Below, one piece after another: positions 1-12,200 of a stretch of 64,000 bases of DNA. The translations under genes and the position numbers were made by a program. The number at the start of each line of letters is the position of its first letter. Within the stretch, counting starts at the first letter, position 1. The notes under the pieces were generated by a model. That model saw only the letters and a list, made by a program, of their open reading frames with translations, did no database searches and was not told the DNA's origin. The stretch is from Desmodus rotundus (Eukaryota; Chordata; Mammalia; Chiroptera; Phyllostomidae), in contig NC_071398.1 of assembly GCF_022682495.2 (NCBI RefSeq), positions 101,601,880 through 101,665,879 of the forward strand, given 5' to 3'.

Positions 1-823
1 TGGCGGCCCCATGGCCACGCCAGGCCAGCCCAGAGGTCCGTGGGACCTGTCTGTCCGTGAGCACTTGGCAAAGAAAGCTCAGAGGCTGGATAAGTGGCCC
101 ATCAGGCAGTGCTGGCCTGTCCTCCCTCCCTCAGCTTCTCTTCCTCTCTCCCACGTTCTGGGGTGCGAGAAAGCAAACAGGTGGCCTTCAGGGCAAGTCT
201 CTGCCCCCTCTGCACAAATCACAGGGATGCCTCAGGCAGCTCAGGACAACCAGTCCCTCACTAGACAGGCCTCCAGGACCCAGTGACCCCCCTCTACTCC
301 CTCTCTATGATAGGACCAAAGGGCCGATGCTGAAGGAGGAAGAGAAACCCAGGCAATGGGCTTGCTCCCTCTGCCCTGCGCTGGGGAGAATTCCTGCAGG
401 GTGGCTGCCCTCTAGTGTCCGTCTGGGCTGGTGCGGTCCGGTTTAGGGCTGGGTATTGGGACTCAGGCCCTGGAGCATTTCCCATGTTGGCTCTCTGCCT
501 GCCTTCCAGCTTTGTGCACAGGTTCCTAATCTTCTACAACCTCGGGGTTCCAGCTCTAGAACCCTCCAGGTGGGGTGGTGAGATTTACATACACGTGTTT
601 AGAAAGCACTTAACAGGATGCCTGACCCAGAGACAGTGCTCTGAAGGTGGTGGCTTTTATCCTTCTCATTGTCCTGCTGATGATCTTGCCTTAAGGGGCC
701 TTCGGCTCCCCCCACTCCATCCACGGTGCCCCCGCCCCCGCCATGGGATAGGGGTCTTGCCTGGTTACCAGCCCTTCTGGATGTGGAAGGAACCCTTTGC
801 ATCCCTCCTCCTCTTCTCCTCAG
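1..823 (+). other. ADAMTS4: ADAMTS4 intron (partial)
   Basis: Intronic sequence before the first visible exon. I see no coding exon, clear repeat or RNA gene in it; a pyrimidine-rich tract and cag acceptor close it at 823. Confidence 0.8.
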
Positions 824-1872
824 GTGGCAGATGGGACCCCCTGTTCCCCGGGCAGCTCCTCGGTCTGTGTCCAGGGCCGCTGCATCCATGCCGGCTGTGA
901 CCGCGTCATCGGCTCCAAGAAGAAGTTCGACAAATGCATGGTGTGCGGTGGGGATGGTTCTGGATGCAGCAAGCAGTCTGGCTCCTTCAGAAAGTTCAGG
1001 TTCATCTGCTATTTATTTCCTCCTCCCGCCTTCCTGGACACTGTTCTGGGCCTGGGGGATATGAGGTGAACGCAGCACTGTCTCTCCCCTCGGAGTCTAG
1101 TGGCAGAGACAATCCCGAGCACACGGTGACAGTGGTGTCCCCCCACCTGTCCAGCAGGCTCCCCTGGAACAACAGTGGGAACCGGACAGCCACCAATGAG
1201 GTCGGGCTCAGAAGGGTACCTCAGTGAGGGGACAGCAGGTGTAACATCCGGAGAGCAGAGGCACATCCGAAGGGAGCTGAGATGCAGGCTGGACACCTCA
1301 CATAGGTCTGGGGAGACAGCCCTCTCCACACACACACGCATACTCACACATATGCACAATCACAAATGTATGTACACATACTTCCACAAACAGGAAAGGG
1401 ATTCAGGAGGTCGCTGAGCTCACCTGGACCCCTTCCACACAGGTACGGATACAACAATGTCGTCACTATACCGGCGGGGGCCACCCACATCCTGGTGCGG
1501 CAGCAGGGCGGCCCCGGCGTCCGAAGCCTCTACCTGGCGTTGAAGCTCCCCGACGGCTCCTATGCCCTCAACGGTGAATACACGCTGATGCCCTCCGCCA
1601 CCGACGTGGTGCTGCCTGGGGCTGTCAGCCTGCGCTACAGCGGTGCCAAGGCAGCCTCCGAGACACTGGCCGGCTATGGGCCGCTGGCCCAGCCCTTGAC
1701 GCTGCAGGTCCTGGTGGCCGGTGACCCCCAGGACGCACGTGTCCGGTACAGCTTCTTCGTGCCCTGGCCACCGACCTCCTCGCCGCCACGCCCAGCTCCC
1801 CAGGACTGGCTGCACCGCAAGGCACAAATCCTGGAGGTCCTCCGGCGGCGCCCCTGGGCCGGCAGGAAATAG
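824..1872 (+). CDS. ADAMTS4: ADAMTS4 (aggrecanase-1), last two coding exons, partial
   Basis: Secreted zinc metalloprotease that cleaves aggrecan and other matrix proteoglycans; only the C-terminal non-catalytic part is here. The exons are 824-999 and 1443-1872 (stop TAG 1870-1872), joined in frame as AG|G and together 201 codons. The first carries the end of the cysteine-rich region ([13 protein letters not shown], then [13 protein letters not shown]). The second carries the spacer domain, beginning [18 protein letters not shown] and ending RRRPWAGRK. That ending is typical of ADAMTS4, which lacks C-terminal thrombospondin repeats after the spacer, so the end looks complete. The acceptor is cag before GTGGCAGATGG and the donor is gttcat at 1000. 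The protease and disintegrin exons lie left of the window; 1-823 is intron. It is transcribed in the same direction as B4GALT3, as in the human locus (flipped). Family identity is from memory and very secure. Confidence 0.95.
1326..1384. repeat. CA-rich imperfect microsatellite in the last ADAMTS4 intron
   Basis: Interrupted (CA)n/(CAYA)n tract of roughly 60 bases within the intron 1000-1442. Nothing else is seen in that intron. Confidence 0.6.
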
Positions 1873-2546
1873 CCTCACCGTCCCGGCTGCCCTTTCTGGG
1901 CACCGGGGCCTGGACTCAGTTGGGATAATGGGGCTTCACAGAGCCCCACGCTAGACACAGTGGGGAGGGGCAAACCCCACAATAAGGATGCGCAGGCTGG
2001 CCCTGCCCCTGCCCAGTGGTCCTGCCCTGGCGGCAAGACGGTGGATGGAAGGGTCTGGGAGGCAGTCCCCTGTCTGAACTGTCCCCTCAGCCCTGCTGGT
2101 CACAGGAGGGAGGGGAAAGCAGGGTGGCCTGTTGTATTTATTTAGTATTTATTCAGTTTTATTTAGCCCCAAGGAAGGGATCCTGGGGAAACTGACCACT
2201 ACCCCTTGTGACCCTCACTCTGACCAGGAACCCAGGGTGCAGGTGATGACCCTGAGTGACCAGTATGTGTCTGCGTGCAAGGGAGTGTGTGTGCACTTGT
2301 GTGTGTGCTTGTGCATGAGGCGTGTCCTGCCCGCTCTCCTCTCCCAGAGACGTACCTCCTGGGACAGGAGACTCGAGGGCGCAGCAGGTCTTCGCAGAGT
2401 GAGGGATTATCGAATTTTTAGATATAAATTGAGCTCTGCTGTGTATGTGCCCCTTTCGGAGGGAGATGCGGCTGCATCCTGGCTCTGCATCAGTCTCCTC
2501 AGCTGCCAGTAGTGACCCCGCCCTCAGAGGTGTGTTGGGGATTAAA
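1873..2546 (+). other. ADAMTS4: ADAMTS4 3'UTR with AU-rich element
   Basis: Follows the TAG stop. It contains a cluster of ATTTA pentamers at about 2135-2163 (TATTTATTTAGTATTTATTC), a classic AU-rich mRNA-instability element, and a GT-rich stretch at about 2262-2320. It runs to an ATTAAA at 2541-2546. The AU-rich block resembles the one I remember from the human ADAMTS4 3'UTR; the exact mRNA end is inferred. Confidence 0.65.
2541..2546 (+). terminator. ADAMTS4: Putative poly(A) signal of ADAMTS4 (ATTAAA)
   Basis: ATTAAA followed within about 30 bases by non-coding DNA. It is the first good signal after the stop codon; later ones cannot be excluded. Confidence 0.45.
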
Positions 2547-3317
2547 GTGATGTAAACGAACCAGGAGCATAATGCCCAGCGGCTGTCACCCCCTCTGGAT
2601 CCCTGCCACGTCAGTGGGGGTTGCGGGAAGGCGACAGAGAGCCACGTCAGCAGAGCCTGCCCTGACCCCTGGCTCCGTTCCTCTGGTTGGCGGAACCCTG
2701 GATTTGGAGGGAGTGTGAGAGAAAGGATGACTCTCTCCCTGACCCAGAGGTTCCCGGTCACATGAGACAAACACTCGACTCCAAGTGCAGTTGACAAGGA
2801 CACGAAGGTGCAAGATCACAAGAACCACCTACTTGGACACAAACAAGCGCTTAGGAATGAGTGCGACTTGGGGGTCTGGAGGAAATGCTGGGGTAGAGAG
2901 TGCTTTGGAGTTGGTGAGGGGGCTGGGGGTTTGACCTGGGGTTCATCGTATCAGCTGGTGGCGCTGGGTAACTCACTGGCACCGAGCCTTGGCTTGCTCA
3001 GATGTACGGGGGTGCTAACAATATCAGTTCCCAGAGGGTGTTCCTGGAAACAAACGCTACAGTATTTTCAAGAGTGAGGACTGGCCCCATGTGAGCGGTT
3101 ATCTCTCTGAATCCCGAGTGACAGCGTCCCCAGATGGATCAGTGGAAACCCTGCCTTTGAAGATACAAACTCAGAATAGAATTTAATACAAACACAGTGT
3201 GGTTCCACGTGGGACAGCCAGGGGGGTGAAAAGAAGGGTGAGAAGGAGCTGAGGGGGGAGAGCCAGGCGGCCAGCGGGGGCTTGCTTCCCAGCACGTGAC
3301 TCCTGTAAAGAGCTTGA

Positions 3318-3465
3318 ACCCTGGCGGCGGCTCCATTGGTTGGAGCATCATCCTGTACACCAAAAGGTCACGGGGTGATTCCCTCCATCAGTGTTTCCCT
3401 GTCTCTCTCCCCTTCCTCTCTGTCTAAAATTAATAAACATCTCGGGCGAGGGTTTTTAAACAAGA
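3318..3465 (+). mobile_element. VES-like tRNA-derived SINE, partly decayed
   Basis: Head with GGTTGGAGCATC (A-box-like) and AAAAGGTCACGGGGTGATTCC (B-box-like), then TCTCTCCCCTTCCTCTCTGTCTAAAATTAATAAA. Its central part is deleted compared with the copy at 59406. Confidence 0.75.
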
Positions 3466-6400
3466 AAAGGCTTGAGCGGCCCTTTGTGTGTCAATCAGGG
3501 AGCAGGCTGGGGAAGGGTGGCAGGTGAACCCTGGAAGAATTTGGAGGCTTGGGTGGCAGTAGCTGGACTTCCAGGGATGTGGGGAGGGACTGGATGTGGA
3601 GGTGAGGGAGGAGACCCTGAGGGGGTGACAGAGAGGAGGATGGGGCACTAGGGAGGCCTCACTTGGCCCAGGCAGGCTGTGGAGGGCCTGGAGGCTGTGT
3701 GTGCTGCGCTCACTCAGTGGGGCCCGACCTTACACAGCCTCCTGCACGTCCCTTAGGCCCTATGGGAACGGTGCCACCCCCCTGCCTTCCTTCCAGTACA
3801 CATGGCCACACGCTGTGCTGGGTCCTGGCTTTGCCTGCTGTGGGCCAAGGCCAGAGTGATCTTCAGCGGTTTCCTCTGCTTAGCAAAATTAGACGGCCGA
3901 TGAGGTCAGCAGGAGGAGAAATGGGACCAGAGCAGGAAAACCCAAAACGGAGGCACTGAGGCATTGGAGTAGTTTTAGAGCGAAAGAGAGGGAAGGGGAC
4001 GAGCCGGGGAAGGAAGGGCCAGTGAGGCTGAGGCGGTGCGTGCCCTGTCCCTGGAGAAATTCGGCAGAGTTCCGACGGACAACCATCGCGTGGGAGGGCA
4101 AGTGTTGCGCGTGTTTGAGTTTGCAGCAGCAACTGTGAGATGGGCCTGCTTCAACCCTGAGATTCTCTGCTTCTCTGGTTGCAGCGGAGGAATCTGGGCG
4201 TGTGTCCAACCACTACCTCGGTGGTGGGGGGGTGGCAGAGCCGGGTTTCTGGGGGTGATGTGGGCGGGGCCACTCATTTACACGCCCACTCCATCCCAGC
4301 CCCATTTCTTAATCTCCAGGTAGCATTACAGTATTTTCTTTTCTTAAACACCAGATTGACAGTAAATGACAAAACCAGTAGTACCTCATTGGCCAGGGCT
4401 TGTGGTTTTAAGAAACTAGAATTCAACGTATCAACACTTCATTGGTTAAGAGGATGCTTCTGAGCCAACTGCGTAAGTTTCCCACTGACTGTTGCTGGGC
4501 GGAAGCCAAAGCCACTGACGCAGCCTCACCCGCTCGCTGACAGCTGGGGGAAACCACCAGTTCTAAAAATGCTCCGAACGAGTGGGAAAGGGGAGGGAGG
4601 CCCAACGATGGAACAACTTCCCTAGACAAGACCTTATATGGGGATAGGCCTGGGGGACTCCAGTAGCCTCAGGAAGGAAAGGGAGGGCAGGAAGTAGGTT
4701 TGAGGCTTCCCTTACAGCCTTTGGATGTAAAATCTCACAAGCGCACGTGACATACACATGTCCAACTCCACAGAGACACACAGCACATTCTCTGGATAAT
4801 GTCAATGCAGATAAGCATCGAAAGGCTGAAAAGATGACAATTGTGGCCTGGAAACGAGTCTGAGAGAAACGTATTTATTAATCTAACTTTTAAATTTATT
4901 TATGGGGATAAACCATTGGGTTACAGACGGCCACAGCATCCCGGAAGGGTGCCGATTTTGGAGTTAGACTGAACCCAAGCTTTGATGGGGCCCTCAGTGT
5001 CCTGATCTGTAAGATGGGTGTCCTATTGCCTTCCTTATGCAGAGGTCAGAACCTAAGAATACAATGATGTGAATTCCCAGCCCTGTGTCTGGCTTCTAGG
5101 AAGTGTCCCACCTGCTGATTCCCTCCCCCTCAAATCTCCTGTTGACTGTCCCCTCCCACTCCTGCATTAGCATGAGGGAATAATTATACCAGCGAACCGC
5201 TGGGGTTGGATCTACGAGGGACTATCTTGTAGAATGTGGGTTCTTGTAGAACCCAAAGGTCTGGGTTCTAGTCAGGGGATGATAAAAGAGAAGACATGGT
5301 CCTTGTCCTCAGAGAGTTCATAGTCTGGTAGCTGAGTCAGGTAAGACAAAAATTCCAGAGTTTTGGTGGGTGCCAGGAAAGCACAGACAGGAGACAGGGA
5401 AGTGTTCCTGGTGAGGGGTCTCCTCCCGCGCTAGAGTATGCGGTAAGCTGCAGGGGTTCTTTGGTGAGTAGGGCGGTGCTGGAGGAAGACAGCATTTCTG
5501 ATGGCTCAGCTTCTGGGCTCTTTTCAGATTTGCAAAACCTCACTGACGGAAAGAGAGAGAGCAGCCTTGAAGCCGCAGGGTGGCGCTGTAAGATGCTGAG
5601 CAGGGCTGGATGGGATTGTTTCGGGAGAAGCCACCATCGAAGTGGGAAATGTCGAGTGGGAGAGAAAGAATTCTAAAGATATTTAAATGTGCATTGACTT
5701 GTTCCCCTGTTCCACTCCCTCTCCTCACCTCTGATGTTTGCTGGAGAAACTAAATAGAGATTTAAATGATTTTAAATTAGTGGGGGGTTTTTTTGGGGGG
5801 GGTGTTTTTTCAAGGCTGGATTTCTTTTACCATGTTGTTGTCTGTCCTGATTGGACCACTAGGAGCCCAAGATTTATTCAGAATGTAGAAAGGCAGGAAG
5901 TTGTGATGATAACCAGCATATTAGAATTTAAGTTTTCAAAAACGTAGCTGTTCCAGGTGATAATGAAGTCCTGGGTATGACCAGGGTGGAGTGAAGTGGA
6001 GTGGAGTGGAGATGTAATTTCCTAGAAACAGGATGCAGGACAGTCGTTGGAAGACCTGAAGCAGAGATGGGGATTAAAAGTGAAAGTCAGCTTTACAGGA
6101 ACAACACCACCGAGAACCACATTTCTATCCTTTCCACTGCACAGGGAGCTCCTTAAAAGCCAGGGCTTCTACTCAGCATCAATTTTGTGCTGAAAATTCA
6201 ATTGTACTGAGTATCTGCTGTCTGCCAGCACTTTTCCATAGTTCTAATTATTCCAAAACCCCTTAGAAGAGGTTTATCTGTAAAACAACAAGCATATTGC
6301 TCAACACCACACAGCCCGTGGGCTTCAAAGCTGGTGTTGCAGGCAAATCCAGGATTTTCTCATTTTGAGCCTCCATAGGTGCCTCAATTCACTGCGTCTA

Positions 6401-6517
6401 AAGTTTAATCTGTCATTTCCACCGTTTTCCCCAAGTGTGCCTATTGTAAGTTGCTTTTCATTAAATGGTACCACCGTCCAGCCAGTGATCCCCATTAGAA
6501 ATGCAAGCCATCTTACC

Positions 6518-6728
6518 CTGCGAAATGGTTCAGCTGGTTGGAGCACCACCCCATACAATAACAGTTACTGGCTTGATTCCCAGTAGGACACATACCTAGG
6601 CTGTGGGCTCAGTCCTCAGTCGGGGTGCGTATAGAAGGCAACCGATCGATGTTTCTCTCTTTCCTCCTTCCTCTCTCTAAAAATCAATGAACATATCCTC
6701 GGGTGAGAATTTAAAAAAAAAAGAAAAA
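6518..6728 (+). mobile_element. VES-like tRNA-derived SINE
   Basis: Head GGTTCAGCTGGTTGGAGCACC, then GATTCCCAGTAGGACACATACC, a CT-rich tail ending CTCTCTAAAAATCAATGAA, and an A-rich end near 6710-6728. Diverged but colinear with the other copies. Confidence 0.8.
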
Positions 6729-7779
6729 GAAGTCCTCTAGCTTCCTGACTTGGCACGGCTGGTTGATCCCTGGCTAAAAGTTCTTAAAGGTATCCTGTGT
6801 CGAACAACCTCAAAAAGAGTCAGGAGGCTTTGGTTTGAAATAAATGATAAAGATTTATTTAAGGGTATTAAGGCTTGCAAACCATAAACACAACTAGGCA
6901 ATACCCAGAGTGTTCCAAAAAAGAAAGAAAAGTTCAGAGTTCTCTCTCTCTCGCCCTTCCTCTCTCTTTAAAGTAAATCAAGGGAAAAAAGAGAGAGAGA
7001 GCTCACACCAGTGGGAGACCCAAACCTGTCTAAAGTTTGGTCGAGTTTTTGTCAGTACACATGTAAAAATGAACACGTTAAAGATTTTGAGTTAACTCAT
7101 CTAGAAATAGGAAGATATTACTACTGGTTCAAAAGGAAATCTAAAGAACAGACACATTTACAGATCAGGAACACAGAAATGAATATGAAAATGAAGAAGG
7201 CAAAACCTTCTTTTCCTGCAATGTGGGTAGTACAGGGTTATTTGACCCTCCATCAGCTCGGACAGAATTTGCGTGTTAATGAGTTACCCGCGCAGAGTGG
7301 TAAAACAGCTCCATGGAAACAGTCTCACCAAACTGCTGGATGTGCTGTGGACACGTCTCGCAGGCTCCCCGCCAGCGATCACTCCTCCTGGGAAACCTTT
7401 CTGCCATCTCCTCGGTGAAAGAGCTGCAGTTTCTCCGACTGCGAGCACGCCGAGGCCAGCGTCCTCAGTATGAGGATCTGCTCCTCGGAAACACTATGCT
7501 AAGGGGGTAGTGGAGGCCACTAAACATACTGCACATTAATGGAGCGCCCACTTTAATATCTGGGAAACACTGTTACATTAAAGCACGCACAGCCCCCGGG
7601 CCACACTGTTTCCTTCATTAACAAAGGTTTCTCTCCCGAGGCCTGCGGGGTACCGTGCGGATGCAGAATGCGCCAGAACGCTCAGCAAGCTTGTATCCCA
7701 AGCACGGATCAGCGCTGCCGCTAAGTGGCACCAGGTTGCCGGGGCGCTCCCGACACGTAGGCCTCTCGCTCAGTGCCGG

Positions 7780-8420
7780 GCCTGTGCTAGGACGGCCGCG
7801 TCTGGCCGCCGTTTTCCTAGCTCGAGGGGTGGGGAACGGCCTGGGCGCGGCGCTGGGCCCCCCGCGTCCCGCTCCCCCGCGGCCCCGCGGCCCCGCCCCG
7901 TGACGCGAGGCCCCGCCCCCGCACCGCCTCCAAGATGGCGGCCGCGAAGCCTGCCCAGCTGTCAGGCTGGCGGTGACGACGGGGAGCCGCGGGCCAGGTA
8001 AGCGGTCGGGGGACGGCGGGGGCGAGGCCGGGGTCCAGGTGCGGGCGTCCGGAGGACGGGAAGCTTGGGGCCCAGGCGGCAGACGCTGGGGTGGAGTGGG
8101 TCCCGGTGGAGCAGGCACCGAGGCCGCGCGGCTCGCTGGCGTGGCTAGGCGCCCGCAGGAGGAGCTCGGGGTGGGACGGGGCCCGGGGAAAGCGCTTGGT
8201 GGTGACGGCCCGCGGAGCGCTGACCGCACGCCTCCAGGTAAGCTGGCCCAGGCACCCCGACAGGTGCCGCGCGGCGCTGCGCCCGGCTCCCTACCCCGCC
8301 AGGGCGGCGGAGGCGGAGGAGGGACGCCTCCCGGGCCCGCGCGCCGCTCCCCGGGGGTCACGCTTCCTGCACCTGCCGAGCCCGCTGCCGGCGCGTGAAG
8401 AGCGGGAAGGAGCCTATCGC
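7780..8420 (+). promoter_or_regulatory. B4GALT3: CpG island and promoter of B4GALT3
   Basis: Very GC- and CpG-rich block. It contains CAAGATGGCGGC (7931-7942), a YY1-like initiator-downstream motif, and a first-exon donor AG|gtaagcgg at 7997/7998. A second possible donor, CCTCCAG|gtaagc, lies near 8236, so alternative first exons are plausible. The transcription start is inferred to lie around 7890-7930. Confidence 0.7.
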
Positions 8421-8851
8421 CTGCTCCGCCTGGGGAGTCCCGAGACCGCTCCACAGCCGGGTCTGCCTGCCTCCCCCGCCCCGCCCCATCCCCGCGGAAA
8501 TACGGCCTCCCGTGGTGGCCTGGCCCCCACTCCCCAAACAGATTGGTCGGGGTGGGGGATGGGTGAGGATGGAGCTAAGCTGACACTCCAGGGTCGTCCG
8601 TGGAGGAGGCCCGGGACCCAGCACGTCCTGCTCGCCCCCTTTGCTTTTTCCAGCCTCTGTCCCTCGCTTTCCCTGCCGGGAGACGGGCCGCCCCAACCCC
8701 AGCTCTGCCCCTCTGAGCCTGGGCTGTCCTCCTTGCCCGCTTTTGTTCCAGCCGGTCCCAGGAGTGCAGCTGCGGGCCTGGATGGAGGCTTTCTCCGTCC
8801 TCTGTGGCATTTCCCATTTTAGATAATGCCTCACGTCGCTGCTCCCCCCAG

Positions 8852-8894
8852 GCCCCCTGGAGCCCCCATGGTCTGGAGGACAGCTTGAACCTAG
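8852..8894 (+). other. B4GALT3: Putative non-coding 5' exon of B4GALT3
   Basis: Bounded by a strong acceptor (ctcccccccag) and a consensus donor (ctag|gtgagt). It holds only a very short open frame (ATG at 8871). B4GALT3 is known to have untranslated 5' exons; this assignment rests on splice sites alone. The rest of 7998-9259 is intron with nothing else recognised. Confidence 0.45.
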
Positions 8895-9274
8895 GTGAGT
8901 CTTTCTCTCCCTTTCCATGGGACGGCAGGTTCTCCAGAGACGCCTCTGAAACACATGTGGGGTTCCTCTGACTTGGAGGTGGGGACCGAGAGTAGCTAGC
9001 AGGAGCGGGTCCGGGAGGGTGGAGGAGAGTGAGACTCGGGCTGGAAGTGACAGGTGGCAGGGCTGTGTGCGGTTAAGGTTGTGGCCCACCTCTTGCCCTT
9101 GCATGGTTGCACATCTGCGTTGTCCCATCTGTGACTGTCTTCTCTGCCTGCTTTTCCTGTTTGCTGTGCCCCAGGCCCCACCGTCACCCCTGCACGATGT
9201 TCTGGGCTGGCTTGTGCCCCTCCTGCCTGACCCCAGAGCTCTTCTCTCTCCCTCCCCAGGCCGCACAGCCCAGG

Positions 9275-12200
9275 ATGCTGCGGAGGCTGCTGGAGCGGCC
9301 CTGCACGCTGGCCCTGCTTGTGGGCTCCCAGCTGGCCGTCATGATGTACCTGTCCCTGGGGGGCTTCCGAAGCCTCAGTGCCCTGTTTGGCCGAGAGCAG
9401 GGGCCCACGTTTGACTATTCTCACCCCCATGATGTCTACAGCAACCTCAGTCACCTGTCTGGGGCCCCTGCTGTTGCACCAGGTGGTCCTCTAGCTCCTC
9501 AAGGTCTGCCCTACTGTCCAGAACGATCTCCTCTGTTAGGTGAGTGAGGAAGGAAGGGGCAGGTGAAGGGAAGGCCAAGAGTGTTGTTGGGGCTGGAGTG
9601 GGACTCAAAACTGGAGGCTGACGGAATTGGAAAGCGGGCTGGTGTTGAGGTGTGGATGCCTTTGGACTTGGAGTTTGGATTGGGCTCTGGGGTGGAGCCA
9701 AAACTTTCCCCTGCCTGCGCGTTTGCAGGCTTCCTCCTGCTTCAGACTCAGAATTTAAGCTTCCCTTGTGGATGGGCCCTGTTGTAGTTCCTTAGTTGGA
9801 AGTCCATCTGTTCTCTCCAGCCCCTCACTGTGGCCCCCAACCTTGTGAGGCACGAGAGGTAGGGAACGCTAAAATAAAAAGGTAGGCTAGGTAAAGAGCC
9901 TGTACCTTCCAGGCTTTGCAAAGCTGTGCCGATGATGAGGAACTCAGGGCCTGTGAGATTTCCAAGGGAGCAGTTGGGGTTAGCAGAGCCCCAAACCAAG
10001 ATGACCAGGACCAGAGGTGGTCCCGGTCCCTGGTGGTCCTTCTTTGCTCCTTGACCCTCTAATTCCCAGCTTGCTATTCCCTCCTACAGTGGGTCCCGTG
10101 TCCGTGTCCTTCAGCCCAGTGCCATCGCTGGCAGAGATTGTGGAGAGGAATCCCCGCGTGGAAGCTGGGGGCCGGTACCGCCCCGCAGGGTGTGAGCCTC
10201 GCTCCCGAACAGCCATCATTGTGCCACACCGAGCCCGGGAGCATCACCTGCGCCTGCTGCTCTACCACCTGCACCCCTTCCTGCAGCGCCAGCAGCTTGC
10301 TTACGGCATCTATGTTATCCACCAGGTACCCCAACTCCCACGCTCCGACTTTCTTGTAAGGAAGCCTCAAGTAAACGCCGCTCCACTCTCGTATGTGGTC
10401 GCTGGAATAATTTTAAGAGGGTCTGACTGTTGAGTGTGGACAGGTCCCTGGATCTGTGCCAACGTGCCAGCCCCGTACTTCTCATTCGATGTAGGGTATT
10501 CCCTGTCCTACACTCTTCCAGGCTTTTCCTTTGTTGAATTTGGAATTGTGTGAATTGGAATTGGACACATTTGGGCTAAAATTGTAGGTCTGCCATTTGT
10601 TCCATGTGTGACCTTAAGTAAGATACTTAACCCCCCAAAACGAGGCCGAGTGGCGGCTGACAGACACCTGCATTGCGTGGTTGTTGGGGTCAGGATGCGC
10701 TGCGGAACAGCAGCATGTATCAGGCATGTACGGCTGCTCAGAAAAATTTTGAATGAAAAAATTTAAGTTTGTCTTTCTCTTCACTCGCGTTGCCCTGCCT
10801 CCCACTTTTACACACCAGCCCCCTCTTCTCCACGCCGACCCTGAGCCGTCTGCTCCTCCACTGTCTTTCAGGCTGGAAATGGGACATTTAACAGGGCAAA
10901 GCTGCTGAACGTGGGCGTGCGGGAGGCCCTGCGTGATGAAGAGTGGGACTGCCTGTTCCTGCACGACGTGGACCTTCTGCCGGAGAACGACCACAATCTG
11001 TACGTGTGTGACCCCCGGGGGCCCCGGCACGTTGCTGTCGCCATGAATAAGTTTGGATACAGGTAGGAGGCATGAGAGGGTGCTGGAAGCAGGGATACCA
11101 CCTCCAGGGGAAGGAGGCGAGCTGAGGGATGGTGGGTAGGAGGTATCCCAGAGGACCGCTGGAACCCACGAGTACTTCTCTCCCTAGCCTCCCATATCCC
11201 CAGTACTTCGGAGGGGTCTCAGCACTTACTCCTGACCAGTACCTGAAGATGAATGGCTTTCCCAACGAGTACTGGGGCTGGGGTGGTGAGGATGACGACA
11301 TTGCCACCAGGTCAGACTCCCACCGCCGCCTCCCTCCCTCACCCGGACCTAGACCCTGCCCTCTGAGGCCACACCTGGCCACAGCCCTTCCATGCTCACC
11401 TTCACTTGGGGGCCCTGCACTGTGCTGTTCCTCTGCCTGAGTCTCTTCAGTCCGCCAGGTTGGGCTTTGCACGCTGCCCCCGACCTGTCCCGCCCTCCTT
11501 CAGTCTGCTGGACCCATATGCTGGAGCACCCAGGGGCCCCAGGATGGAAAGGGGCCTACAGGCAGCCTAGTCCTCCTCCTGGTGTGGGCTGCTGCCAGCC
11601 TGCCTCCTATGGGGCTGGGGGAGCAGGCACTCACCCAGAACCTGTTTTTCAAAGCCTCTGCCGTTGGCATGAGGCCAACTCCTTTTTAGTAAGTGTAACA
11701 TTTTGACCTTCAGCCTCAGCTGACCCAATCTTATACCTGTGGTATGAATCTTGGGGCTTGACCTACTGGATGCATTGCCTCCTCTTTCCCTCGTGTCCTC
11801 TGGGATGACATCTCTGTGAATTCCTGTTGTGTGTCACTGCTGGCTTCTGTGTGTCAAAGTTAAGCATTCCTTTCTGTCCAGGCTGGGGTTTCACCTGCCA
11901 CATGGGAGTGGGTGGTGCAGGCGGTGGAGGAGGGGCTGCTCAGCCATTCTTCTCAGTAACAACTGCTGCGCTTGGGTCTGCGGCTCGGCCCTTTTCCACA
12001 AAACTGCTCCTCTCCCTGCCCTTCCCACACCACAAGGGCAGCTCCTGGGACCCTTTGGGGAACAAGGGTGGGAGGTGTAAACCTACCTCTGCCAACTGCC
12101 TAATGGCCCTGGGGCACCTGGCACGAGGCCGTGAGGATGTAGACACAGCGGCTTTTATGTTCCCTTCTTTCCATTTCACTTCCTCTTCCCTCCCAGGACT

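Larger units (their letters stand above)
2547..7890. other. Intergenic region ADAMTS4-B4GALT3
   Basis: About 5.3 kb without a convincing exon. It holds two VES-type SINEs (listed separately) and degenerate MIR-like segments near 2930-3010 and 4960-5060. A/T-rich DNA at 6790-7240 and an adjoining stretch to about 7570 could be an old retroelement or LTR but could not be assigned. Short open frames here have no recognisable protein. Confidence 0.6.

Noticed and set aside
7618..8454. 278-codon minus-strand frame over the B4GALT3 promoter
   Set aside because: Low-complexity proline/arginine sequence in a CpG island with no family features.
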